Source: Mesorhizobium sp. B4-1-4 (GTDB lineage: Bacteria > Pseudomonadota > Alphaproteobacteria > Rhizobiales > Rhizobiaceae). Taken from it: 64,000 bases of DNA. The stretch is from NCBI RefSeq assembly GCF_006439395.2, contig NZ_CP083950.1, positions 2,790,001-2,854,000 on the forward strand, read 5' to 3'. Shown here one piece after another: positions 25,868 to 34,373 of this stretch. The position numbers were made by a program, and so were the translations under genes. Every line of letters begins with the position of its first letter. The stretch's first letter is position 1. The notes under the pieces were generated by a model, which worked only from the letters and a program-made list of their open reading frames with translations, was not told where the DNA came from and made no database searches.

Positions 25868-26992
25868 TCACACCGCCGTCCGCGCCAGTTGCATGTCGAC
25901 GAACTGCACGCCCTTGGCTGCAACCCCGGCCCATTCGGACTCCGCGTCGAGCTCAAGATACCGCACCCAATTTCGCCGTGCCTCAACCAGATTGCCGGCA
26001 TCGAACTCCAGCCTGGCCAGGTTGAACACCGGGTCGGCATAATTCCTGTCGAGCGCGATCGCCTTCTGCAGGTGCCTTCGCGCCGAAGCGTCGCGGCGCT
26101 GCTCGCTCATCAGCCCGGCGAGGTTGAACCAGGCCTCGACGAAGGCCGGGTCGAGTTTTATGGCGCGGGCATAGTCGTGCGCCGCCTCCGCCACACGCCC
26201 ACCGGCGCGCAGGCAGTTGGCGCGGTTGAACGCGGCGATCGCGTCGGTGGGGTCAATGGCGAGGCAGCGCTGGTAGAGCGCGGCGGCCACGTCATGGTCG
26301 CCGCCCTCCTCCGCCGCTTCCGCCTCGGCGAACAGCTCTTCCAGCGTGTCGTCGCCTTGCGCGGCCGCGCCGAGATCGAACAGCAACTGGCCGTCGAGCT
26401 CGCTCTGGCCGCCTTCGAGATAGATCGCGTCGGGCCGGCCATGCTGCGAACCGACATTGAGCGACTTGGCGGTGAGCGAGGCGACCGGGCCGGAGCGGTG
26501 CACGGAACGCGCGATGGCGCCCCACGTCGCCCCGCCGGCGACCAGCCCGGCATATTTGCGCGCCAGGATCAGGTCGCGGAAGGAATAGGGTTCCGCGTCG
26601 TGCTCGAAGGCATCGAACAGCGACAAAAGGTCAAGGTCGGCGCCGGAGAGCCGCGATTGCTCGATCAGCGATTGCCTGGACAGGGACGACGCTTCCGGCG
26701 CCTTCATCAGGCCGAGCAGGCGCAAAAAGCCGTTCTCGCTGATCAGCGTGCGCCCGGCCGCCTGCTCGGCGGCGATGCGGCGCTCGATCCCGGCATCGCC
26801 GTTCCTGGTCAGCCCCGCCTTGGCAAGCAAAGTCCGGCCGAACACGATATGCGTGGTGCGCCTGGTGATGCCGCGCCGGAGCTGGCCGTGCTGGCGCTCG
26901 ACCTCGCGCGCGGCGAGCCGCAGCGGAAACGCCGCCAGCGCGCCGATCGTGCCGAAGACGGCGCCCGGGACCGAGACGGCTGGTGCCGTCAT
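25868..26992 (-). CDS. BRCT-like/TPR protein translationally coupled to ku
   Basis: A 374-residue protein. Residues 8-95 fit a BRCT-like pattern: GAVFGTIGALAAFPLRLAAR, then GQLRRGITRRTTHIVFGRTL and, after a gap, TLISENGFLRLLGLM. A middle segment (FRDLILARKYAGLVAGGATW) resembles a MerR-like helix-turn-helix. The C-terminal 150 residues are three or more TPR units (e.g. AAFNRANCLRAGGRVAEAAH). Its ATG overlaps the ku stop (26989-26992), so it is probably translated with Ku. BRCT domains bind repair proteins; a role as NHEJ scaffold is inferred. BRCT assignment is by pattern only. Confidence 0.75.
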   Translation of the reverse strand: MTAPAVSVPGAVFGTIGALAAFPLRLAAREVERQHGQLRRGITRRTTHIVFGRTLLAKAGLTRNGDAGIERRIAAEQAAGRTLISENGFLRLLGLMKAPEASSLSRQSLIEQSRLSGADLDLLSLFDAFEHDAEPYSFRDLILARKYAGLVAGGATWGAIARSVHRSGPVASLTAKSLNVGSQHGRPDAIYLEGGQSELDGQLLFDLGAAAQGDDTLEELFAEAEAAEEGGDHDVAAALYQRCLAIDPTDAIAAFNRANCLRAGGRVAEAAHDYARAIKLDPAFVEAWFNLAGLMSEQRRDASARRHLQKAIALDRNYADPVFNLARLEFDAGNLVEARRNWVRYLELDAESEWAGVAAKGVQFVDMQLARTAV

Positions 26993-27894
26993 TTCTTGCT
27001 CTTGCCGACCGCCTTCAGCAGATTGGCCTTCAGCGGATTTTCAGGCGCACCGCCCGCTGCCGCCTTCTTGGCGGGCTTGGCGGGCGCCTCCTCGGCCTTG
27101 CTCTTCGACTTGGCCGGCGGCTTCGACTGCGACAGGCTCGCCTTCAGCGCATCCATCAGGTTGATGACATTGCCGCGCTCGGGCGCTGCCGCGATGATTG
27201 GCTTGTGGCCCTTGAGCTTCTCGCGGATCATCGACATCAGCGCGATCTCGTAGCGGTCCTCGTAGTTCTTCGGGTCGAAGGTGGTTTCCTTCTGCTTGAT
27301 CAGCGCTTCGGCGAGTTCCAGCATTTCCGGATCGGGCTTGCCGGCCGGGATGTTGCCGAAATACTCAGCCGTGCCGCGCACTTCGTTCGGATTCCTCAAC
27401 GTGCACACGAACATGCCGTTCTCGCGCGGGCCGATCGTCACCACCCGCTCGCGGCTGGACAGCACCAGCCGGGCGATCGCCAGCTTGCCGGATTTGCGCA
27501 TCGCTTCGCGCAGCACCGCGAAGGTTTCCTCCGCCATGGCGCCATCGGGGGCCAGGTAATAGGGCGCGTCCTGGTAGATGACATCGACCTCGCCTTCGTC
27601 GACGAAGGCCTCGATGTTCATCGTATGGTTGGACTCGATGCGCACCGCGTCGAGGTCGGCGTCATCGATGATGATGTACTGCTTGTCCTCATACTCGTAG
27701 CCCTTGACCAGATCGGCGCGCTCGACGAGCCCCAGTTCCGGGTCGACCGGCTTCATGTTGATGCGGTTGTGGGTCTTCTTGTGCAGCTGGTTGAACGAGA
27801 TGCGTTCGCTGGCGCTGGTGGCGGGATAGAGCCGCACCGGACAGCTGACCAGACTGAGTTTGAGGTAACCTTTCCAACTTGCCCTGGGCGCCAT
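26989..27894 (-). CDS. ku: Non-homologous end joining protein Ku
   Basis: A 301-residue bacterial Ku that encircles DNA ends as a homodimer and recruits LigD. Core features: WKGYLKLSLVSCPVRLYPAT, RINMKPVDPELGLVERADLV, KGYEYEDKQYIIIDDADLD and MRKSGKLAIARLVLSSRERV. A Lys/Ala-rich C-terminal tail (SKSKAEEAPAKPAKKAAAGG) is typical of Ku proteins that also thread along DNA. It is followed with a four-base overlap by the BRCT-like/TPR gene. ligD lies 414 bases upstream on the same strand. Confidence 0.95.
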   Translation of the reverse strand: MAPRASWKGYLKLSLVSCPVRLYPATSASERISFNQLHKKTHNRINMKPVDPELGLVERADLVKGYEYEDKQYIIIDDADLDAVRIESNHTMNIEAFVDEGEVDVIYQDAPYYLAPDGAMAEETFAVLREAMRKSGKLAIARLVLSSRERVVTIGPRENGMFVCTLRNPNEVRGTAEYFGNIPAGKPDPEMLELAEALIKQKETTFDPKNYEDRYEIALMSMIREKLKGHKPIIAAAPERGNVINLMDALKASLSQSKPPAKSKSKAEEAPAKPAKKAAAGGAPENPLKANLLKAVGKSKK

Positions 27895-27929
27895 GATACA
27901 CTCCTACGCGGCCATGCACTGACAATGTG

Positions 27930-27986
27930 TTGGAGCATGGGTCTTGTCCAAAAACCGGTTCCCACTTTTGGGGACCATGCTCCAAG
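27930..27986. repeat. Rhizobial GAGCATG intergenic palindrome
   Basis: GGAGCATGGGTCTTGTCC, AAAAACCGGTTCCCACTTTT and GGGGACCATGCTCC form an imperfect palindrome of a kind widespread in rhizobial intergenic DNA. It lies in the 414-base gap between ku and ligD, which also holds a second repeat at 28133-28312 and no gene. Confidence 0.7.
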
Positions 27987-28132
27987 CAGCGCTGTTCGTC
28001 CGCAGGACGAATAAGGCTGCGCAAATCCTACACCGGCCCCGCACGATACCGGCAAATCCTGACGAAATGTTTTAGGTCGCCGGCGGGGTCGCAAATCGAG
28101 AATAATTCAAATTGTAAGAAGCGTCGATGGAT

Positions 28133-28312
28133 TTGGGTTCCTCTCCCCCACAAGTGGGGGAGAGGTGGCTCGGCGAAGCCGAGACGGAGAGGGGGAATGG
28201 CGCAAACCTATCGCAGATGAACTCGGTATGATTACTTCCGGCGTCGGCGCAGCCCCCTCTCCGTCCGCTGCGCGGACACCTCTCCCCCGCTTGCGGGGGC
28301 GAGGAACCCTAA
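28133..28312. repeat. Bipartite intergenic palindrome, CTCTCCCCC family
   Basis: Left arm GGGTTCCTCTCCCCCACAAG ... GAGAGGTGGC ... CGGAGAGGGG; right arm is its inverse, ending CGCTTGCGGGGGCGAGGAAC. About 60 bases of spacer. A second copy lies at 60545-60742. The right arm ends at the last codons of ligD. Confidence 0.75.
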
Positions 28313-30801
28313 TTCCGCAAGGACGGCAAATCCCTGGCAAACTCATCGATCTCCGCCCAGGGGTCCCCCGACGTCTCCAGCAAGCCCGGCAGCGACGAAT
28401 AGTTCAGGTCCTGCGGCGCGTCGATCGCCTCCAGATCCGCCCAGCTCACCGGCGTCGAGGCCGGCAGGTTGGTGCGGGCGCGCAGCGAATAGGGCGCGGC
28501 GGAGGTGTGGCCGCGCGCATTGCGGTGATAGTCGATGAAGATGCGCTTCTTGCGGTTGTCCTTGCCCATGGTGGTGGTGAACGTGTCCGGCGCGGTCGCC
28601 GCCAGATGCGTTGATATCGCGCTGGTTGCCTGATGCAGCTTCTTCCAGTTCTGCTTTTGGGTCACCGGCACGGTGATGTGGATGCCGCTGCCGCCGGAGG
28701 TTTTTGCAAAAGGCACCAGCCCCAGCCCCTCCAGCTCGCTTTTGATGTGCACGGCGGCCTCGACCACCTCGCGCCACGAAATCCCCTCGCCCGGATCGAG
28801 GTCGAGGACGATCTGGTCGGGCTTGTCGAGGCTGGTGCGGTGCGTGCCCCAGGTGTGGAACTCGACGACGCCGAACTGCGCCAGCGCCAGATAGCCTTTC
28901 GCGCCTTCGACCGAGAGGTAGGATTTGGTCTCGCCCTCGGAATTGGTCGCCTGGAACGTCACCACCGAGGGCGGCATGCCGGTGAAGGCGTGGCGCTGGA
29001 AGAAGCAGTCCTTGGGCAGTCCCGTCGGGCAGCGCACCAGCGACACCGGCCGGCCGAGGATATGCGGCAGCATGAAGTCGCCGACCAGCGCGTAGTAGAC
29101 GGCGATGTCGAGCTTGGTCGGCCCGGTCCTGCCGAACAGCCGCCGCGTCGGATTGGTCACCCAGATGGTGGCAAGGTCCGCCTCCGAAATCAGCCGTGTG
29201 CGCTTGGCCGAGACCGGCGTCGACAGGCCGACATCCCTGAGACCGCGAAACACGCCATGACGCAATGCATTGTCCGCCGTGCGGTTGGCATAATGGATGC
29301 GGGCCGAAAACAGCGGCTTCACCCAGTGCATCTCGCGCATGATCTCGCGCGGCACGCCCTCCGGCGCCGTCGCGCCGGCGGTGAGCGGCTCCAGCCGCGC
29401 CAGCAGGTCTGCCGCCGTCTCGGCGTCGAAGCCGGTGCCGACCTTGCCGCGATAATGCAGTTCGCCATCATCCCACTCGGCCATGCCAAGCGCGGCCAGC
29501 CCTTCCGCCGCTTCCGAAATCGTGTAACCCGCGATGACGAAATCGCCGTTCTGCAGCGCCTTGGTCTTGGTCCAGCTCTTGGTACGGCCGCTCTGGTAGG
29601 TGGCGGTGGCGCGCTTGGAGACGACCCCTTCGAGGCCCAGATCGGAAGCCTGGTCATAGAGCCCCTGCCCCGAGCCTTCGACATGGTCGGAGAACTGGAT
29701 GGCGGAATTGGCGCCGAGGCCGGTGAGCAGTTCGGCCAGCAGCGCCTTGCGCCGGATGAGCGGCGCCTTCGTCAAATCCCAGCCGTCGAGATGCAAGAGA
29801 TCGAAGGCATAAAAATGCAGCTTGCTGCCGGCGCCCTCGGCCAGCGCGTCCTGCAGCAGCGCGAAACGGGAAATGCCTTTGCCATCGAGCACGACGATCT
29901 CGCCATCGATGATCGCCTCGCGGCACGGCAATCTGGCGAAGGCATGCGGCAGGTCGCCATAGCGCTTCGTCCAGTCGATGCCGCCACGCGTGATCAACCG
30001 CACCTCCCCGCCGGAGACATGCGCCATGGTGCGGTAGCCGTCGAACTTGATCTCGTGCAGCCAGAGCTCGTTCGTATTCTCGGCAAGGCTTTCGCCGCCT
30101 GGCGGCTTCGGCACCTGTGTCGCCAGTTGCGGCTCGATGCGACGGAGCGCCGGCGCCTTGACCGCGCCCGGCAGTGTGCCGGGCTTCAGCGAGCCCGGCT
30201 TCGGAGCGGACTTCGCCGCCGGCTTCGGCTGCGCCACCAGTTCCTCGATGCGCAGGCCGGATTTCACGCTCTCCGGCCGCGCCTCGAGGATGTCGAGCCT
30301 GGTGTCGGAAGCAAGGTCGCGCTCCTTGAACAGCAGCCAGTTCTTCTTGTTCTCATCCTCGCCGGCCCTGGGCTTCAGACGGGTCAGCATCCAGCCGCCA
30401 TTGAGCTTTTCGCCGGCCAGCCGGAACTTGAAGGCGCCGGTCCTGAGGCTCTTCTCGACATCGTCCATCGGCGCCCATGTGCCGGTGTCCCAGACGATCA
30501 TCGGGCCGCCGCCATATTCGCCCTCGGGGATGACGCCCTCGAAGTCGATATATTCGAGCGGATGGTCCTCGGTCTCGACCGCCAGCCTCTTGTCGGCCGG
30601 ATTGAGCGAGGGTCCGCGCGGCACCGCCCAGCTCTTCAGCACATCGCCGACCTGCAGGCGCAGATCGTAATGGTCGGCGGTGGCGTTGTGCTTGTGCACG
30701 ACGAAGCGGTTGCCTTCATCGAAGACAAGTCCGCCGGCGGGTTCGGGGGTTTTCGAGAATTCGCGCTTGGCGCGGTAGGGGTTGAGTTTGGCGGGGGACA
30801 T
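28309..30801 (-). CDS. ligD: Multifunctional DNA ligase D (phosphoesterase-ligase-polymerase)
   Basis: An 830-residue NHEJ ligase with all three modules. The N-terminal phosphoesterase (residues about 15-190) has FVVHKHNATADHYDLRLQVG and VIPEGEYGGGPMIVWDTGTW. The central ATP-dependent ligase has the nucleotidyl-lysine motif LHEIKFDGYRTMAHV, plus EAIIDGEIVVLD and EGVVSKRATATYQSGR. The C-terminal primase-polymerase has IVLDLDPGEGISWREVVEAA and SGGSGIHITVPV. The order is phosphoesterase-ligase-polymerase. With Ku it repairs double-strand breaks. The final few codons abut an intergenic repeat. Confidence 0.95.
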   Translation of the reverse strand: MSPAKLNPYRAKREFSKTPEPAGGLVFDEGNRFVVHKHNATADHYDLRLQVGDVLKSWAVPRGPSLNPADKRLAVETEDHPLEYIDFEGVIPEGEYGGGPMIVWDTGTWAPMDDVEKSLRTGAFKFRLAGEKLNGGWMLTRLKPRAGEDENKKNWLLFKERDLASDTRLDILEARPESVKSGLRIEELVAQPKPAAKSAPKPGSLKPGTLPGAVKAPALRRIEPQLATQVPKPPGGESLAENTNELWLHEIKFDGYRTMAHVSGGEVRLITRGGIDWTKRYGDLPHAFARLPCREAIIDGEIVVLDGKGISRFALLQDALAEGAGSKLHFYAFDLLHLDGWDLTKAPLIRRKALLAELLTGLGANSAIQFSDHVEGSGQGLYDQASDLGLEGVVSKRATATYQSGRTKSWTKTKALQNGDFVIAGYTISEAAEGLAALGMAEWDDGELHYRGKVGTGFDAETAADLLARLEPLTAGATAPEGVPREIMREMHWVKPLFSARIHYANRTADNALRHGVFRGLRDVGLSTPVSAKRTRLISEADLATIWVTNPTRRLFGRTGPTKLDIAVYYALVGDFMLPHILGRPVSLVRCPTGLPKDCFFQRHAFTGMPPSVVTFQATNSEGETKSYLSVEGAKGYLALAQFGVVEFHTWGTHRTSLDKPDQIVLDLDPGEGISWREVVEAAVHIKSELEGLGLVPFAKTSGGSGIHITVPVTQKQNWKKLHQATSAISTHLAATAPDTFTTTMGKDNRKKRIFIDYHRNARGHTSAAPYSLRARTNLPASTPVSWADLEAIDAPQDLNYSSLPGLLETSGDPWAEIDEFARDLPSLRN

Positions 30802-30868
30802 TGGTCAGGAACCGAGGCGCACGGCAGCCGCCAACCGCCTCGTTGCTTCGCGTTCCGCAAACCTCGCG

Positions 30869-31027
30869 GTCGTCATCCTCGGGCTTGACCCGAGGATCCA
30901 TGCCGTGACCCCTACCGTAGAGCGCAGCCGAGCGGAACCTGGACCGCAGCGGCGCATTGATGTCACGGCATGGATCCCAGGGTCTCCGCGACATCGCTTC
31001 GCTCCTGCTCCGCCCTGGGATGACGAA
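30869..31027. repeat. Arm-spacer-arm palindromic element, short copy B
   Basis: Left arm 30869-30909 (CGTCATCCTCGGG, GAGGATCCATGCCGTGAC) and inverted right arm 30962-31027 (GTCACGGCATGGATCC ... GCCCTGGGATGACGA) flank a 52-base spacer. It has almost the same arms and spacer length as copy A at 24832-24994, but spacer sequences differ. Confidence 0.8.
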
Positions 31028-31046
31028 AGCGTGGAGGCCATGCAGC

Positions 31047-31304
31047 TCAATCGTCAGCAGCCGGCGTCAGTTCGAGTTCGGCCGGCGTCAACCCCTGCTG
31101 CAACTGGGCGAGCCGGAACTCGTCGACCCAGTAGGCCTCGCCGTCGACCAGCACGCGCGCCCGGTAGGCGCCGTCCGAAAAGCTCTGCGCGGTGATGTAG
31201 ACCTTGTGGCGATCGAGCGCCTTGCGCACGGCGGCACGCTTGGCATTCTGGCCGGTGACGGGACTGAACATGACGCTGCCCTCGGTCGCCCTGACACGCA
31301 ACAT
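31047..31304 (-). CDS. Small hypothetical protein
   Basis: An 85-residue cytosolic protein. MLRVRATEGSVMFSPVTGQN at the start and YRARVLVDGEAYWVDEFRLA near the end are well-formed but not assigned to a family. GGGAG lies five bases before the ATG at 31304; a TTG at 31364 is an alternative start. It lies between palindromic element B and the EthD gene. Confidence 0.55.
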   Translation of the reverse strand: MLRVRATEGSVMFSPVTGQNAKRAAVRKALDRHKVYITAQSFSDGAYRARVLVDGEAYWVDEFRLAQLQQGLTPAELELTPAADD

Positions 31305-31497
31305 GGCCGCTCCCGCGGCCCGGCGACTGGGCTCAAGGATGACGGAGACGCGCTGTCCTGTCAATTTGGCGGGCCACGCCCTTCGGCGATTGACGACCCG
31401 CTGGTGTCAGGCGAGTTGCGAGGGGAGGAATTTTTCCAGGCTGTTGAGGGGCTTCGCGCCTCGGCTTGAATCAAAACTTCAAGCAGGAATGCCCGCC

Positions 31498-31806
31498 TCA
31501 CACATCCTCGCTGTCGAAGATCAGCATATCGGCGCCTCCGGTCGCGAAGACCTGGAGGTCGGCGGCGGTCGCCTGCCCTTCGGCGCTGGCGAATGCATTC
31601 TGGATGACGGCCAGATCGTCGAACCGCAAGGTGGCGACCAGATGGACCTTTGCCGGCCCCGCTGGGGTCATCACCGGACCGCTGCTGATTTCGTAGCGCC
31701 GCAATCCCGGGATGGTCTTGGCCAGCGGAACATGCTTTTCGCGGCAATAAGCATCGAACGCCGCAGGATCCGCGGGCGTGCCATACATCACCACCAGGCT
31801 TGCCAT
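31498..31806 (-). CDS. EthD family protein
   Basis: A 102-residue ferredoxin-like-fold protein of the EthD/dimeric alpha-beta barrel type. ASLVVMYGTPADPAAFDAYC, HVPLAKTIPGLRRYEISSGP and the C-terminal LQVFATGGADMLIFD match the family. EthD proteins accompany degradative monooxygenases, but none is adjacent here. The ATG at 31806 has GGAAGG about six bases upstream; an ATG immediately before it (31809) is too close. Confidence 0.82.
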   Translation of the reverse strand: MASLVVMYGTPADPAAFDAYCREKHVPLAKTIPGLRRYEISSGPVMTPAGPAKVHLVATLRFDDLAVIQNAFASAEGQATAADLQVFATGGADMLIFDSEDV

Positions 31807-31885
31807 CATTGCCTTCCCGAAGCCGTTGCTCTTTCGGCAGCGTGATGGTTTGCGGGGAGCTCGTCAATCCATGTTGGCGGGAACC

Positions 31886-33109
31886 TCAGTTCTTCAACCG
31901 CCGCAGCCGGCGCATCACGCCCTGCACGGCCTTGAACAGTCCCGGCCTGGAGCGCACGAAAAGCTCGGTCTTTCCGCGCAGCTTGATATAGGCGGTCGCG
32001 CCCCTGCCCCGCAGCGTCATCGCCTCGCACAACTCGGCCAGCACCGCGCTCGAAGCGCCGATATGCTGCTTGTACCCCTGGCTGCCGACCGACAGGTCGA
32101 AATAGTCAAGCCCCCGGGCGCGCGCCCACATCATCAGCTTGCCGATCGTCGTCAGGCCTGGCGGGGTGTTGGCCACCGCGTCCTGGTCGATCCCCAGCAG
32201 AAGCGCGTGCAAAGTGTGCTTCATGATCAGCACGTAGATCACGGCGAGATAGGCTTCCCCGACACGCAGCCCGAACAGCCGCACCGAGCCGTCGGACAGA
32301 CCTTGCAGGGCGGCGTCGCGATAGAACGCGACGACCGGCGCCTGCGTCAGCAGGTCGAAACGCCCGAGCTCGCGGAAGCGGTTGAGCCTGAGCTCCAGCA
32401 GTGTCGCGAACTGCTTCTCCACCATATCAGGCGTCCGGGCTTCGACCAGATCGAGCTTGCCCATCTGTTCGAAACGGCGGCAGTGCTTGTGGAAATTCTT
32501 GGCGTAGGACGATTTGCAGATGCGCTTGATCAGCGTCTCCGGCTCGCCATCCATGGCCAGGCCCGAGGCGATCTGGATGGAGTCGCGCGACGTAGAAAGC
32601 AGCGCCAGCGGATTGGCGACGCCGTGAATCCGTTGCGGGATCCCCACCATGTGGATGCGGTCCGCCGGCGGCAGCACGGCGCGGACCGCCGCCCAGGCGG
32701 CGGCAGCGCTCTGTTCGGTCCAGGGTCTCGCATCGGCCAGCAGCGGCGCCGAATAATCACAGACGCCGCAGCTCAGCCATTCGATCACATGATGGCCCAG
32801 CGCCCGGCGCCGCATCAGCGGCAGCAGCATGGCCGGCGCGCCCGTGGCGGCGTCGTTGACCTCGACGACGAGCAGGTCGGCACTTTTGGGCATCAGCCGT
32901 CTGGCGATCCCTTCCACCCAGGCAAAGGCCTGGTGGCCGGTGCACAAACCATTCGCCTCGAGGCGCAGCCACAGCGGCTTCACGCTGTCGAGGCTGGTGT
33001 GCAGCCGCGCCGTATAGCGCGCGGAGGTGCCGGTGCCGGCGGCAACCAGCGAAACCGGCACGTCGGGTCTATCAGTCATCGCAGCCGCTCGCATTGCCTG
33101 GCCTGCCAC
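31886..33109 (-). CDS. GNAT/BioF2-like (CelD-type) acetyltransferase, paralog 2
   Basis: About 407 residues. Proteins of this kind attach acyl groups to bacterial exopolysaccharide or cellulose. The C-terminal GNAT fold contains FGLRVGEAYLAVIYVLIMKH and GLDYFDLSVGSQGYKQHIGA. It is a clear tandem paralog of the next gene; both share HTSLDxVxPLWLR and EWLSCGVCDYSAPLLA. The GTG at 33109 aligns with the paralog's GTG start. It is the fourth gene of a minus-strand run: glycosyltransferase, flippase, two acetyltransferases. Confidence 0.8.
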   Translation of the reverse strand: MAGQAMRAAAMTDRPDVPVSLVAAGTGTSARYTARLHTSLDSVKPLWLRLEANGLCTGHQAFAWVEGIARRLMPKSADLLVVEVNDAATGAPAMLLPLMRRRALGHHVIEWLSCGVCDYSAPLLADARPWTEQSAAAAWAAVRAVLPPADRIHMVGIPQRIHGVANPLALLSTSRDSIQIASGLAMDGEPETLIKRICKSSYAKNFHKHCRRFEQMGKLDLVEARTPDMVEKQFATLLELRLNRFRELGRFDLLTQAPVVAFYRDAALQGLSDGSVRLFGLRVGEAYLAVIYVLIMKHTLHALLLGIDQDAVANTPPGLTTIGKLMMWARARGLDYFDLSVGSQGYKQHIGASSAVLAELCEAMTLRGRGATAYIKLRGKTELFVRSRPGLFKAVQGVMRRLRRLKN

Positions 33110-33137
33110 ATGCTTCGCCTGTCGTTCTGGCCCGCCC

Positions 33138-34364
33138 TCAGCTTCCTCCACGCAAGCGCCGCAAACCCCGCATCGTTCCCTGGACCGCCTTGAGCAGCCG
33201 TGGGTTGGCGCGCACGAAAGCCTCGGCCCGGTTGCGGAACTCGATGGCGTTGCTCGCCACACTGCCCCGCATCGTGAACCCGTGGCGGAGTTCGGCCAGT
33301 ACCGAACCCGTGGCGCCCATATGTTGCTTGTAGCTCTGGTTGCCGACCGACAGGTCGAAATAGCCGAGCCCCTGTTCGCGTGCCCAGCTCATCAACCTGC
33401 CCATGATTGCAAGTCCCGGTGAGACATTGGGCACGACGCTTTGGTCCATCGCAATCAGGAGAGCATGAACAGTCCCTTGATGGACCAGCAGATATTGGAC
33501 CGCGATCAGGGCCTCACCGACGCGCAAGCCGAAAAGCCGCACCGAACCGTCCGACAGGGCCCGAATGGCTGCGTTCCGGTAGAAATCGACAATCGGCTTC
33601 TGCGTCAGTAGGTCGAAGCGGCCAAGCTCGCGAAAGCGGTCGAGCCGCATCCGGACCAGCTCGCCGAAAATATGCTCCACCTGGGCCGGCGTATCGGCCT
33701 CGACCAGCTCCAGGCCGCCGAGCCGTTCGAGGCGGCGCCAGTCCTTGCCGAACTCCTTGACGAAGGATGGTCTGCAAAGGCGCTTGAGGACGGTTCCCGG
33801 GTCGCCGTCGATGGCGAGGCCGAAGGTGGTCTGGATGGAACCGCGCGTGGCCGGCAGCAAGGCCAGCGGATTGTCGACGCCGTGGATCCGTTGCGGAATT
33901 CCCGTGATATGGAAGCGGTCCGCCGACGGCAGAACGGAGCGCACCGCCGCCCATGCGGCCTCGGCCGATTGCCTGGTCCATGGATTCGCATTCGCCAGCA
34001 GCGGCGCCGAATAGTCGCAGACGCCGCAGCTCAACCATTCGACCACCCAATGGTGGAAAGAGCGCCGCCGCATCAAGGGCACCAGCATCCTGGGCACTCC
34101 CGTCGCGGCGTCCCTCACCTCCACGATGAGCGGTTCGGCACCTTCCGGCATCAGCCGCGCGATGATCTCCTCGGCCCACGCATAATGCTGGTGGGCGGTG
34201 CACACGCCGTCTGCCTGGAAACGCAGCCAGAGCGGCCTGACCGTTTCGAGGCTGGTGTGCAATCGTGCCGTATAGGTGTCGCTCGCGACTATGGCGACGG
34301 GAGGAGAGACCTGCCCGTCGGGCGTGTCGGTCAACTCAGCAATTCGCACTGCCTGGCCTGCCAC
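33138..34364 (-). CDS. GNAT/BioF2-like (CelD-type) acetyltransferase, paralog 1
   Basis: A 408-residue acetyltransferase-like protein and the tandem paralog of 31886-33109. FGLRVGEALIAVQYLLVHQG and GLGYFDLSVGNQSYKQHMGA mark the acyl-CoA-binding half. The GTG start at 34364 is preceded by AGGAGAGG. It starts nine bases after the flippase stop, so the genes are almost certainly one operon. Likely role: acylation of the polysaccharide made by this cluster. Confidence 0.82.
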   Translation of the reverse strand: MAGQAVRIAELTDTPDGQVSPPVAIVASDTYTARLHTSLETVRPLWLRFQADGVCTAHQHYAWAEEIIARLMPEGAEPLIVEVRDAATGVPRMLVPLMRRRSFHHWVVEWLSCGVCDYSAPLLANANPWTRQSAEAAWAAVRSVLPSADRFHITGIPQRIHGVDNPLALLPATRGSIQTTFGLAIDGDPGTVLKRLCRPSFVKEFGKDWRRLERLGGLELVEADTPAQVEHIFGELVRMRLDRFRELGRFDLLTQKPIVDFYRNAAIRALSDGSVRLFGLRVGEALIAVQYLLVHQGTVHALLIAMDQSVVPNVSPGLAIMGRLMSWAREQGLGYFDLSVGNQSYKQHMGATGSVLAELRHGFTMRGSVASNAIEFRNRAEAFVRANPRLLKAVQGTMRGLRRLRGGS

Positions 34365-34373
34365 ATCCCTCTC

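Noticed and set aside
28633..30888. Long plus-strand open frame opposite ligD
   Set aside because: Antisense of ligD in GC-rich DNA; no domain pattern, while the minus strand shows all three LigD modules.
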